NCBI RefSeq assembly: GCF_020906515.1 | Contig: NC_085850.1 | Location: forward strand, 1,364,001-1,428,000 | DNA: 64,000 nucleotides | Origin: Vanrija pseudolonga | Lineage: Eukaryota; Basidiomycota; Tremellomycetes; Trichosporonales; Trichosporonaceae | Reading direction: 5' to 3' | In this document: positions 1 to 11,250 of the stretch, piece by piece | Layout: the number at the start of each line of letters is the position of its first letter | How positions within the stretch are numbered: the stretch's first letter is position 1 | Notes under the pieces: generated by a model | What the model saw: only the letters and a program-made list of their open reading frames with translations | Databases searched by the model: none | Told to the model about the DNA's origin: nothing | Translations under genes and position numbers: made by a program

Positions 1-481
1 CAACCTTGGTATTCTCGGACGGCCAAGCGAGGGCGGCCTCGCTATCCGCCATGTCGACACAGTACTGGCCGGCGCCGGGGGAGCTGGTGGAGCCCGAGAT
101 ACGATTGCCCTCGAATAGGTTGGGCGAGCCCCCTCTGATGAGGTACATTTCGCCGGCCCATCCCTCCCAAGTGTCGAGCTGGCAGCTGATTTGGCGAAAG
201 CGCGGGATAATGATCGCGAAGGCGTACCACGAGCCGGGGGGATAGTCATACTTGTCGGGCGAGTGCCCAATCTCTGGTCCGGTGCACCCGGGCTGCTGAA
301 AGCACCTGACCGCCATGCCGGACGGCCCGCGGGCGGCGAGCGCGGTGCCGTCGGTACTGTCGGGGATGTTGGCCTCGTTCGAGCTTCTCGCCTCGAGCTC
401 GCGGGATAAAGACGAGTCGCTGACCGGGGCTGCGGCTGCGAGCGATGCCACGAGGACGAGGATGATGGTGAACTCGCGCAT
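1..481 (-). CDS. Small secreted protein, paralogue of the next gene (3' end outside window)
   Basis: An open frame starts at the ATG at 481 and runs off the left edge, giving about 160 residues without introns. The start MREFTIILVLVASLAAAAPV is a typical signal peptide. It is followed by a charged stretch that may be a propeptide, then a domain with four visible cysteines (CFQQPGC, a Cys before QLDTW, and a Cys in YCVDMA). The spacing and words (LVASLAAAAPV, CFxQxGC, DTWxGWxG, GQxCVD) match the neighbouring protein at 1280-1789, so the two are tandem paralogues. A TATA-like element lies about 100 nt upstream. No known family was recognised. Secretion is inferred; function is unknown. Confidence 0.8.
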   Translation of the reverse strand, partial: MREFTIILVLVASLAAAAPVSDSSLSRELEARSSNEANIPDSTDGTALAARGPSGMAVRCFQQPGCTGPEIGHSPDKYDYPPGSWYAFAIIIPRFRQISCQLDTWEGWAGEMYLIRGGSPNLFEGNRISGSTSSPGAGQYCVDMADSEAALAWPSENTKV

Positions 482-1279
482 AATCGTGTGGGTATGGGGG
501 GGTGTTGTCGCCTTTGAGCTGTGAGCTGTGAGCTATGAAGTGTGCTGTGGACGGTATGAGGCGTCGTCGCGAGCGGGTCATTTATGCAGCGACTGTACAT
601 CTGCAACGCCCTATGGTTGCCACAGCCTCCCTGGAACTGCCACAGCACAGCTCTGGTATCCGTTGGCATCAAGGGCCCCTTCGGCCGGGGGATACCTGGG
701 CCGAGACAGCGGGGTCGAAGCGGGCAACGCCGCTACTTAGCGCGAGACAAAGTTCGAGCTACTGCTCCGTCGAACAACGGGCGGTGCAGTCTTCGCGACG
801 ACGGGTGCTGCAAGGACACGCAGACAGCCGCACGATAACTGTGCGTACTCTTCACAGTCTCAGCTGATCTCCAGTCCCGACGCCGAAGATAATCGGGTCG
901 GGAATGCGGTGCCCGACGGCCGCCTTCGGCGAACGAGGCGCGGGAGCCACTGTCTCCGTGGGAGTGGTTACTGCCTGACAACCAGACCGCGGTATGACAC
1001 AGCACCGCCCTCCCGCGCCAACCTAGTCCGTTAAGCTAGCATTAGGCACTGTAAGCTTGCTTTTCGGGAGGGATGGCCTCCCACCGACCGTCGCGGAGCA
1101 TTGCAAGCCATGCCTTAGAACGCAACCCGCTGGAGCAGAGGGTAACACACCCCTTGCACCCTACCTTCCTTGCCTCGAGGTGCAGGCACTGCAGCGACCG
1201 ATTCCAGACACTTTGCATTTTACGATACGAAGCACTTGATAAGAGGCCTGCTGGTGTAGCGTCCAGATGGAAACAATCC
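482..1279. other. Intergenic region between the two secreted-protein genes
   Basis: It holds the promoter of the first paralogue and the 3' flank of the second. No supported coding region was seen on either strand. Confidence 0.6.
579..586 (-). promoter_or_regulatory. TATA-like element of the first secreted-protein gene
   Basis: On the minus strand this reads CATAAATG, about 100 nt upstream of the ATG at 481. The tandem paralogue has a clear TATAAA at a similar distance, which supports a shared promoter layout. Inferred from position only. Confidence 0.4.
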
Positions 1280-1789
1280 TCATTGCGGCCTCCACCGCTT
1301 GGTCATAAGCTTCAGACTATGGTAGCCAGGGGCAGCTTTGGAAAACGTCCACTTGTCGACGCAGGCCTGGCCGGATCCGCCGGAGTAGTTGCTACTGGAA
1401 ATCACGCTCCATACTCCGTCGTACAGACCAAGGATGTAGAACTGGCCCATCCAGCCATTCCATGTGTCGAAGCGGCAGCTGAAGTCCCTGTTATAGGGAT
1501 AACTGTACCCGGTGATTGCATATGGGGTGTCAAAGGGTATGTCGTAGAACTCGGAGGGAAAGAATTGGATGGGGTTGCCTTGGCACCCTAGTTGCTCAAA
1601 GCACCAGAGCGAAAGACCAGGTCGGTTGTCACGCTCGCCCAGTTGCCCGACACTGTCGTCGCCCCAAGGCGCGGACGCGTTCCGTGGCGAGATGGCTTCG
1701 GCGGCGTCGACGGCGTCGGCTGCGTCGGCCACTGGGGCGGCCGCGGCGAGGGAAGCAACGAGGGCGGCGAGGATGGTGTGGAGGAGCAT
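1280..1789 (-). CDS. Small secreted protein with four conserved cysteines
   Basis: This intronless gene encodes 169 residues. The first 18-20 residues (MLLHTILAALVASLAAAAPV) form a signal peptide. A short Ala/Asp-rich stretch follows, then a domain of about 120 residues with CFEQLGC, a Cys in RDFSCRFDTW and a Cys in GQACVDKW, so two disulfides are plausible. The domain is rich in Tyr, Trp, Phe and Gly (DTWNGWMGQFYILGLYDGVW) with a possible N-glycosylation site (NYS), which suggests a compact beta-rich extracellular fold. It is a tandem paralogue of the gene at 1-481. I do not recognise the family; a crystallin-like or small effector-like fold is only a guess. A TATAAA box lies about 120 nt upstream, which fits strong or inducible expression. 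Confidence 0.85.
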   Translation of the reverse strand: MLLHTILAALVASLAAAAPVADAADAVDAAEAISPRNASAPWGDDSVGQLGERDNRPGLSLWCFEQLGCQGNPIQFFPSEFYDIPFDTPYAITGYSYPYNRDFSCRFDTWNGWMGQFYILGLYDGVWSVISSSNYSGGSGQACVDKWTFSKAAPGYHSLKLMTKRWRPQ

Positions 1790-2844
1790 GGCGGGGGTGC
1801 TCAGCTGGGGTTGGTATGTAGCGATGTGTTGATAGAATTCGCTGTGGGGGCGGGCTGAGTTGGTCGTGGTGATGGGAAGAGAAGGTCGCTTCTGGTCTAG
1901 GCGCGCCGTTTATAAGCCTGTGAGCCCGGGGCCCGCCGTCTCTCTCAAGGGCAGCAGCACTGCAGATCGTGAGGGGAAGGCACATTGCCTCAGCGGCGAT
2001 GGTCTCCAAGCGCAGCACCAGTGATACAGAGCTGGCTTGACATCACACACGTGTCGGCGACGGGGATGCTTCGGGAGGCGACCAAGGATTGTACGTGCTT
2101 ACTACAGGCAGCGGTCGCCCCGTCTACTCGTCTGTGCCGTTGACGACACGAAGTGAGGATGTGCCTTGGATTGTCTGGCGGTCGTGCGGTCACTTGTTTC
2201 AGAAGGTGTCGTTAGCGGGACGCTGGCGTGTTAAGCATCAGATAAGCTTGAACTTAGAAGCACTTTGGGTGGGGCGGTCCGGCCGAACGCCAATATCCCC
2301 CCACGCGACGGCACACGTCGGCCATCGCGGTCTTCACAGGCAAGTGTGGTCGGGGGAACCAAGACCCAAGTGGTATGCATGGGGACAGACTCATGCGCAG
2401 GCAGGGCTGTATGGTACTCGAGATATATAGTTGCCCAGCCTCCGTCGGTTCCCCGCTAGCGATGGGGATTGTTGCCCCAGTCCTCCTTCCCCGCCCGCCG
2501 CGGGTGTCGCCAGGTCTACCAGTAGTTGGAACAATGCCGTAAACATCGCTACCTACCTCGCGAGCTGTGCACCGCTTCGGCGTTTAGTGGTGTCTAAGCG
2601 GGCGTGGGGGATATCCCGCCCCTACGTTACACGCGCATCGACGACATACATTCGGCGACTACCATGCTGTACTGCAGTGTGGAGCAAAAAGAAAAGGGAG
2701 ATGTGTGGGTTGGAGGAGAGAGTGTTCGGAGTGGAGGGAGGGAGTATAAGTGAGTGGTTGATATGCTAACGTACAAAACTGCTATGATTAAAATACCTGT
2801 ACTCGCCGCGGCCGCCCAGGCTCGGCCGCAGCTCTTGATCCCCT
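1790..2844. other. Intergenic region: secreted-protein promoter and 3' flank of MDR1-like gene
   Basis: Apart from the TATA box near 1909, no supported gene is visible. The part next to 2845 is the 3' untranslated side of the ABC transporter gene. Confidence 0.6.
1909..1914 (-). promoter_or_regulatory. TATA box of the second secreted-protein gene
   Basis: TATAAA on the minus strand, about 120 nt upstream of the ATG at 1789. The distance suits a core promoter with a short 5' leader. Confidence 0.6.
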
Positions 2845-5800
2845 CTATTGGATACGGCTAAGGTTCTGCATGTGAACCAGCTCGGCGTAGGCGCCACCCT
2901 TGGCGATGAGCTCGGAATGTGTGCCCTTCTCGAGGACGGCTCCATCAGAGATGAAGTAGATGATGTCGGCGTTTTGAATGGTCGAGAGACGATGCGCAAT
3001 CGCAACGACAGTGCGGCCCTTGGAGGCGTTGTCGAGGGCAGCCTGCACGACACGCTCCGAGGTCGAGTCGAGCGCAGCGGTGGCCTCGTCGAGCAGGAGC
3101 ACCTTGGGGTTGCGGATCAGAGCACGCGCAATGGCGATACGCTGCTTCTGGCCTCCAGACAGCTGCGAGCCCTTGCCTCCGACATCCGTGTCAAAGCCGT
3201 CAGGAAGAGACATGATGAAGTCGTAAATGTTGGCGTCCTTGCACGCAGCGATCAGCTCATCTTCGGTGACTTCCTCCTGGGGCTTCGCGGCACCGAGGAG
3301 GATGTTGAAGCGGATCGAGCCGGCATACAGCGTGGGTTCCTGCGACACAAGGGCAAGCTGCGAACGGTATGAGGCGACGTTGATCTCGCGGATGTCGGTG
3401 CCATCGAGGGTGACAGAGCCCGACTGTGGGTCGTAGAAGCGCTCCAGCATCTGGACGGTAGTCGACTTGCCGCAACCCGAGGGACCAACGAGGGCGACAT
3501 ACTTGCCGGCGGGGATGTCCACGGTGAGGTTGCGAAGGACACGAACACTAGGGCGGGAGGGGTAGCGGAAGTGGATGTTGTGGAGACGAACATTGCCGAC
3601 AACCTTGGACGGGTCGAGGATGATGCCGTCGGGCGAGAGGGCGTCGATCTCGGTGTCGTCGTCCAGAAGCTCAAAGATGGATCGAGACGCCGAGTTGGCC
3701 TGCGAGGCGTCGGGAACAAAGGTGAAGACGTTACCGGCCTGAATGGCCGCGAAGAGAACAGCGGTAAGAGTGGTGAAGAAGGTCGCCTGGTTGTAGCGGC
3801 CGTCAATCAGCCAGAGGGCACCGACGTAAAAGACAAGCGCAATGACGAGGAACGAGATACCCTGCGACGCAGCGTAGAGCATCTGAGACCAAATGGCGGT
3901 CTTGTTCGAGATTTTCATGGGCGTCTCGAGCGACTTGGAGTAGATGCGGTCGATGTCGTCCTCGCGGGTGAGGGATGCGACGGTGCGGACAGCACCAGCG
4001 GCCTCGGAGGCAAGCTGAGCGCTGGCAGCATGCCACTTCTTGGTCTTGGCCTCCTTCTGCACGACGACACGGAGACGGATGTAGCCCGATGAAATGACAA
4101 GTGGGATACAGGCGATGGCGATGAGAGCCAGGAGAGGGCCGTAGCAGAGACCGATAATAATACCGCCGAGGAGCGTGGCACACGACTGGATAATCGAGCC
4201 GAGGGTGACACCAAAGAGGCCCTGAACCTTCTGGGGGTGGTCGGCAAGGTTGGACGTGATACCACCAGTTGTGTGCTTTTCGTCGTCAAACCATTCAATG
4301 TCATGGCGCATGACGGCACGGAACGACTGCTTGCGGAGCTTGGCGGAGAGTTCCCAGCCGGTACGCGAGAAGCAAGTGTTCTGGAACCAGATGACAATGG
4401 CGGCGATGATGGCAACAATGAAGTAAAAGAGCGCCTTGTGGTTGAGGGACCGCTTGAGCTCCTGGGGGTCCTGAATGGTGAAGTCGTTGATGATCTTTCC
4501 GAAGAGGATCGCGAGAGCCGGGTAGACGAGACCAGAGGCAATGGCGCCAAGGGTACCAAGGACATATGCGACCCAGTACTCGCGGTTGAGCTTGAGGAGT
4601 CGAATGAACAGCTTCATGAAGGGGATCTTATCGCGACGCTTGTCAATCTCTTCCCGCTTGAGGCGCTGCTGTTCAAGGATCTGCGAAGCGATGGAGCGAC
4701 CGGTAATGGAGCGAGTAAGCTTGAGCTGCTTCTCGTCTCTGGGCGAGGCCAGCGGCGAAGCCGGGCCAGGCACGAAGACCTCGTCGTCGTCAACGGCCTC
4801 GACATCGGCGGGGAGATGGTCAGCCGCCTGCTGCGAGAGCTTTTGGTTGGAGACCAGCTTGGCATAGGCGCCGTTCTCGTCAGCAAGGAGCGAGTAGTGG
4901 GTGCCCTCTTCGATAATCTCGCCCTCGCCCATGACGAGAATGCGGTCAGCGTCCTTGATGGTAGCGAGACGGTGGGCAATGACGACAGTGGTACGGCCGA
5001 TGGAAGCCTTGTCAAGAGCATCCTGGACGACACGCTCGGACAGGCCGTCCAGAGCCGAGGTGGCCTCGTCGAGGAGAAGGATGCGGGGGTCGGAGACGAT
5101 GGCACGGGCGATGGCGATACGCTGCTTCTGACCACCGGACAAGAGCATTCCGCGCTCACCAACAATAGTGTCGTAGCCTTCGGGGAGCTTGCTGATGAAG
5201 CTGTCGGCGTTGGCGTTGATGCAGGCCTTCTTGACGAGCTCAAAGCGCTCAGCGTCGGAGGCGTTCTCCCATTTGGAACCAATCAGACCGTGCTCGACGT
5301 TTCCGCGGACAGTAGTGGCAAATAGAGTGGGCTCTTGGGACACGAGACCGATCTGGCGACGGTACCACTTGAGGTTGAGCTCCTTGATGTTGCGACCATC
5401 AAGAGAAACAGAGCCAGAGATAGGGTCGTAGAAGCGTTCGAGGAGCTGGATCACAGTCGACTTGCCACTACCTGAAGCACCGACGAGGGCAATGGTCTTG
5501 CCAGCCTCAAAGTTGACGGTCAGGCCCTTGAGGATGGGCACATTCGGGCGCGATGGGTAGTGGAAGACGACATCCTTGAAGGCAAGGGAACCCTCGACCT
5601 GGTCGGGCTTCAGACCGCTCGGGTCGGCAGAGTCAATAGCAGGGACGCGGTCGATGGTCTCGAAGAGCTTGGCAGCGGCGGCCTGGCCCTTTGACACTGC
5701 CTGGAGCTCGGGGCTGATCATGGCCATGGAGAATGAACCGATAAGAATGGCCATGAAGACGTTGATGACGATACCAACATCGGCCTTGCCCTGGGCAACG

Positions 5801-7082
5801 AGCACACCACCGTAAACGAAGGCAAGCGCGTAGGCGGCGTAGATGGAGAAGAACATCACCGAAAGACCTGTTCCCTCAATGGCAGAGCCCTTGATGCCAG
5901 CCTTGCGGCTGAGCTCAATCTCCTCGTCGAAGCGGTCACCAAGAGTCTGACCGGTGCCAAAGGCATGAACGGTACGGATGGACGAGACGACCTCCTCGGC
6001 AAGGGTTCCCGCCTTGCCCACATGAGAAAGCGACTTAGTCGTGAATTTGGTCATCGTGATGAACATCATACTGCCGGTGATGATGATCACGGGGAGGATC
6101 GACGTCAGGGCGCCGGCGAGGCGAGGCGAACGGGCGTACGCAAGAGCGAAACCAGTGATAAAGGTCGCCAAGAACGAGAGGGCGATGGGGATCTTCTCAC
6201 TGATGGACACCTGCACCAAGTGGCAGTCTGACTGGATTCGCGTTGCGATTTCGCCGGGGCCAAGATCGTCAAAGTAGGCAATCTGGAGGTACGATGTCAG
6301 CATTGTCCCATGGGCGCCGTGTGGGCATCGATGGCGCAAGCCTCACTCACCTCTTGACGGAGGACAGAGCGGAGATAGACCTCGCGCATACGCTTGGACT
6401 GCTTCTCGGACGTCCAGTTCCAGATGAGCATGTAGGCGTAGGTGCAGACAAAGAGACCGAGACCAATAGCCATAAGGTAGAGGGCATTGTCGCCAGCATC
6501 TTTCTTGAGCGTCTTCTTAGCATCGGCGAGGCGAGCGGCATTGGCGGGGGTCATACCCTCCTTCTCAATCGTGAGCAGGACGACGGCGAAGACGTTGAAC
6601 GCCGTGGTCAGACGACCGAAGATAAGGGTCATGAGGGGCTGAGTCGCGCCGGCAGCGGCGGCCAGCACGAGACCAATAAAGTTGAGCGTGAGCTCAAACT
6701 TTGTGGCGAAGCGGAAGAGGCGGAAGAAGCCGACGGGCTTGGGGATGTTGTCGTCCTTGGCTTCCTTGCCGTCCTTGTCCTCGGCCCTCTTCTTGCCAAA
6801 CGCGAAGCGCTTCTTCTTCTTCTCGGACCCGGTGGCGGCCGTCACCGTGGTGCTGGGTGCCGCTGGGGGCGAGGGGACCTTGTCGTCATTGTCGAGCGAC
6901 GAGGCAGCAGTGGAGCGCGATCGCGAGTGGACTACGTCGGGGACGTTGAGCTGAGAGTCGGAGTGGACGGGGCCGAGCTCAATGTCGTCGGCCTTCTCCT
7001 TGCTGCTGGTCCCGGTGAGGGTGGTGAAGGTCGCGGGAGGCGACACGTCGGAAGGGTTGGGGTTTGGGTCGTGGGCGGCCAT
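2845..7082 (-). CDS. MDR1: ABCB (MDR1/P-glycoprotein-type) full-length multidrug ABC transporter
   Basis: Two exons (7082-6351 and 6282-2845) with a 68-nt intron (donor GTGAGT, acceptor CAG) give 1389 residues, in the usual range for fungal full-size ABCB pumps. The junction restores the coupling-helix sequence VLRQEIAYFDDLGPGEI. The order is a charged cytosolic N-terminus with a KKKKR-type stretch, TMD1, NBD1 (Walker A GASGSGKST near 515, signature LSGGQKQR near 630, Walker B ILLLDEATSALD), linker, TMD2, and NBD2 (Walker A GPSGCGKST near 1178, LSGGQKQR, VLLLDEATAALD). Both nucleotide sites have the catalytic Glu, so both should hydrolyse ATP. The expected role is efflux of azoles and other hydrophobic drugs at the plasma membrane (known for Cryptococcus Mdr1). 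A Ste6-like pheromone exporter is less likely. The start at 7082 is the first ATG that reads into the conserved region. Confidence 0.95.
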
Positions 7083-8788
7083 TGCCGCAGGGGAGTTGGG
7101 GGGGGGGGGAGTGTTGTGCGATGGGTTGTTGTGAGAGAGCGTGGGGGGGAGGTTGATGTGATTGGGGGTAGATGTCGGTGGGGTGCCTAGTGATGATGTA
7201 GGATGATGGAAGAAGGAGGAATGTTGGTGTGTGTCACAAGAGTTGACTGGACTGGTGTAAAGTAAAAGAAAAGGAAGGTAGGTGGTGGCGTGGGGAGGGA
7301 GGCAAAGAGTGGGGTGATGGATTGCACCGTAGTAGTGCGCCGCCGCGTGCCGTTGGATGTGCCGAAAACAACTGACGATGACTTTGAGACATCGGCACCG
7401 TCCAGACACTTTCAAACTCCGTCCGTGCCGCGCAGCGGCGACACGCGGCTAGTGGGAGTCGACGCCGGAACCGAGCTAGCCCTCGACGCAGCACGCGATT
7501 CGGCCCCTCGGCAGCAGGCAGGCCAGGCAGGCATTACGCAGCAACTATGCATGGGGGGTGGGGTAACCCGCGAGTTGCCCGACACGATGCCCTCCAACCT
7601 GCACACCGAGTATCAAGATGGGACGCCTGATGGCTTGGCATCAGTGCTCCACCGGCCGCCGACGGGGGCCAGCACCAACAAACGAGGAAATCCCTAGACG
7701 CCCCCCGCATGGTCAAGCTCTCCTTCCTCCTCAGCCAGGCACGCTCGCCATCGACACCAACAATGACAATGACAAGAGATCACTTTGCACGGTAGCCATG
7801 CACACAGGCCCGTGCTCACTGCAACGCGTAAGCCACGGCGACACTGGCCCAGCGTGCTGACTACGCCGAGGTGTCCCAGCGCCGTGGGCCGACGGACATG
7901 GTGAGCAGCGAAGACAGCGCGTGACTCTGCGGAGCGGGAATCCCGTTTGGGCTTACACACTTGTATCGGATCTCCCGCCGCCAGCAGCGCCGCCGGCGCC
8001 AGCCGCCAGACCACCTGGCCAGCGTACATCCGCCTCCAAGCCCTCGGCGAGCCCTCGGTGCCCGAGGGCCCGAGGCCTTGCGCAGCGCAGTGCCATGCAC
8101 TCCAGCGACCGCCCTTGCTCTTCGGCGAGGGTGGTGCTATAAACGATGTTATCGAGTTCGGACCGAATTTGGGCTCGGGACGTCCCTGAGGTGGAGGCGA
8201 GATTCTCGGAGTACAGGCTCGGGGCTTCGGTCGTGGTGTCGACCACGCGAGATGCGACGCGTTGCAACAGGCAGCGATGCCGCACGTACATGGACGGCTG
8301 TAGTGTTACGGAGATGCGATTGCGCTCTGGCCGCCTCGGTCAGGCTCGGGGAGAGCGACGATAGGACGATGGCGTGTCGGGCTGCGGGCGGGGCGCGGCG
8401 GCGCAGTCGCTGGCTGGTTGGCTGCCGAATTGGCACCGCCTCTGCACGTACGCAACCACGCCGCCTTGACGCACTCCACTGCGTGGCGCCACCACATCGT
8501 CGTCGAATGCACTCGCCGTACATGCGACAGACGAGGCTGGCGGCTACATGGCGCCCGAAGCCGAAGACGGAGGTGAGAAGCAAAGTGATAGCCCACTTGG
8601 CGCCAGCGTCTCATTAGCGGCGATGACGTCCCCCCCTCCTGCGCCCTGTGATAAACCTACGTCGTCTAATCTTTTCTAATCATATCTAGTTGCATCGGAG
8701 CTACGGCGCCAGGCTAGCCGAGTAACAGGTGCCTCGGTGTTTGTCTGCCTCTCTCGGCGTTGTTGCTGATGTGCATGGCGCTTAGCAC
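7083..8788. other. Intergenic region upstream of MDR1-like gene
   Basis: This 1.7-kb stretch should contain the MDR1 promoter and the 3' flank of the MFS gene. Several open frames exist on both strands, but they overlap each other, are Arg/Pro/Ala-rich and show no family motif, so none is called. Confidence 0.6.
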
Positions 8789-10363
8789 CTACTCCGCGGC
8801 CGCCGCCGGCCCGTGTGGGCGGAACGAGACGAGGAATACCAGCCCGGCAACGAGCGCATAGGCCGAGGTGAACAGGTAGCCGTTACGGCTGCCGGTCCAG
8901 TCGTCCCCTTGCTTGCCTGTGCCCAGGAGGGCAGTCTGTACCGCGAGCCCGAGGACTCCAAACACCTGGAAGACGACCTGGGCAAAGCTGCCACCGACGC
9001 CGGCAAACTCGACGGGAAACGCCTGCGTAATGGCCGTGCTCGTGCCGACAAAGTTGAGCATCCCCCCAGTGAAGCCAAGCAGCATGGAGGGGAGGATGAA
9101 GCGAGGGTAATTGACACCACGACCGCCATCAGAGAACGAGAGGAGGATGGTCGATGTGCACATGAGTGCGGCAGCGATGGGCTGGACGACGCGGGGGCGC
9201 GTCACGAGTGCGGGGAAGGGCTGGGTGAGCAGCCCGACAACGAGGCAGGTCACGCCGGCGGGGAGCAGCTTGGCCGCCGTGAGGAGTGGAGAAAGGTGCA
9301 GAGCGTCTTGGAACCAGGTTGCCAGGCGGAGCTGGTACGTCGCGAACCAGAGGAACGAGGGCGACGCCATTACGACGAGGGGGAGGATGTTGGGCAGCTG
9401 CCAAATATCATGTGGGAGGAGCGTCGTCCCGCGTGGGCGTTTCGCCTCCCAGACCAGAAACGCGGGGAAGAGCACGAGCGAGAGGAGCAGTGGCGCGAGG
9501 AACAACGCCGAGGCGTACCCCGCGGCCGGAGCCTGCGTGAACGCGGTGATGAAGAGCACCATCGCCCCAAAGAGGAGGAGCACGCCCCCGACGTCCATGC
9601 GCGCGAGCTTCGCCTTCCCGTCCAGCGCCTCCGCGACGGCCCGCGAGCGCGGTATGAGTGCCATCGCTGCGCCCGAGAGCGGCAACACGACGATGGCCAC
9701 GAGGCGGAAGTACCACCGCCACGAGGCGAGGAGGCACACGGCGGCGATGAGCAGGGCGAGCACATTCGCCAGGCCGGCAGCGAGGCCGAAGAGCGCGAGG
9801 GATTTCGCCTGTTCCGTCGGGTCGGGGTACATTTGCACTGTGTATCGTGAGCTTCACCACCGCCAGGACGCACCGATCATGTTGATCGCCGACGGGACAG
9901 TGAGCACCGCGACGAGGCCGCCGAGCGCGCGGAGCACGAAGAAAGCGTACTGGCCGCTCGTGAAGCTCGTGCCGAGGGATAGCGCACCGAGCAGGGCAAA
10001 TCCGACCACGAATACCCGGTTGGGAGGAAACACGTCGGCCAGCCTCCCGGCCGCGAGCAAGGCGGCAGCGAACGCCAGGCTGTACGACCCCAGCACCCAC
10101 GCCTCGTTGGCCGGCGCGATGCCCAGGTCCGCCGAGATGGCCGAGGTGAGGAGGAACGCCGCGCCGATGCCCGCGCCGTCTATGAACATTGACACGCTGA
10201 ACAGGGCGAGGAGGGCCAACTTGTGCGCGCGGGATAGTGTGGCGAGGGGGTTGGGTGTGGCGGTGTGGGCGGCGAGCTCGTCCGCCGGGGGTGGCTCGCC
10301 CCCTCTCGAGGGGAGCTTCTCCTCGTCCACGGGGAGGGTCGTATCGATCGACGCGCTGCTCAT
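8789..10363 (-). CDS. MFS drug:H+ antiporter, 14-TM (DHA2) type
   Basis: Two exons (10363-9874 and 9837-8789) separated by a 36-nt intron give 512 residues. The intron has a GTGCGT donor, a CTCAC-like branch site and a CAG acceptor, and it contains an in-frame stop, so splicing is required. The junction gives AINMIVQMYPDP followed by EQAKSLALFGLAAGLANV, the typical loop and helix of fungal DHA2 exporters. The N-terminus is cytosolic and Pro/Glu-rich, and the first helix contains LALFSVSMFIDGAGIG. The MFS motif-A region reads GRLADVFPPNRVFVVG. Likely role: proton-driven export of a toxic or secondary metabolite across the plasma membrane. No biosynthetic genes lie nearby, so the substrate cannot be told. 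Confidence 0.92.
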
Positions 10364-11250
10364 GCTTCCAGCTGATGAACCTCACCACCATTGCCCTCAC
10401 CAAGTTTTATACCTCACCATCGCCACGAAACACCCCGCCACGATGCCTGCTATCTCTCCGCCCTGCCGTCCTGCCGAGGACATCACGTGACGCCTTCGGC
10501 GAAGCCTCACTCAGCGTCCCCTCCCGCCCAGCCAGTGATCCGCGGTGCGTCGAGCGCGCAGGCCAGCGTTGCCAACGGCGATTGTTGCGCGCCTGCTCGT
10601 GCGGGGTAGCTTGCTCAGCTTGGCCGACGGACGGCTGGGTGTCGTCGTATCGCTTGTCAGCGCGCCGCCGGCAACCTGGCCTGCCTGCGGTGGCGGAGTC
10701 ATGGTGCGTGACTCATGGTGGTATCTTTCTGCTCGGCGCCGACGCGTCCAGGAATGCCAAGCCTCGGCTATCTGCGACCTCGCTGGATTGGAGGCTGGCA
10801 TTAGACGTGCGATGTATGAGTGAGTCATGTTGTAGTGGTGGTGGGTGATGGTGAGACACGGTGGTGCGGGAGGTGCCATCCTATGTAGGCGACGGCGCCT
10901 TGCCCTGTTCCGTCTTTCTGGGCATCGCCCCAATTCGTCCCTCCTCGCTGGCGGAGCTGCCGTGCCCCCAACAGACAATGGCACACAAACCTCGAGTACA
11001 GAACGCTGTGTGCATCAGCATCGGCGCCACTGCCGATCAGCCCTCCGCGTTGTGCCACGCCACGCCACGCGACCCCCGCACGGCCTACGTCATTACCCTC
11101 CTTTCGGCCTCGCGACCATGCCGTCAACTCGCTCCCGCCAACAACACAACCGACTAAAATCACCACCACAACACCATTCTCTTCTCCACCTCTTTTCTCT
11201 CGCGACCAAAAGCCGGCGCAGCGACCCAGCGGCCCAACGTACCCGGCACC
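10364..11250. other. Divergent promoter region between MFS and DUF726 genes
   Basis: 887 bp between two divergently transcribed genes, presumably carrying both promoters. No supported coding region or RNA gene was seen. Confidence 0.6.

Noticed and set aside
4237-5325. 362-codon open frame antisense to the MDR1-like gene
   Set aside because: Shadow of the NBD1/TMD2 coding region with low-complexity Leu/Val/Glu composition.
7961-8617. 218-codon Arg/Pro-rich frame upstream of MDR1
   Set aside because: Overlaps other frames on both strands, with no recognisable motif or complexity typical of a protein.
8789-10363. Reading the MFS gene as two separate proteins
   Set aside because: The second part has no ATG before conserved sequence; the 36-nt intron with GTGCGT donor and CAG acceptor joins them in frame and restores the family loop sequence.
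9111-10490. 459-codon open frame antisense to the MFS gene
   Set aside because: Ser/Arg/Ala-rich shadow caused by codon bias of the MFS exons; it runs across both exons and the intron and shows no family similarity.
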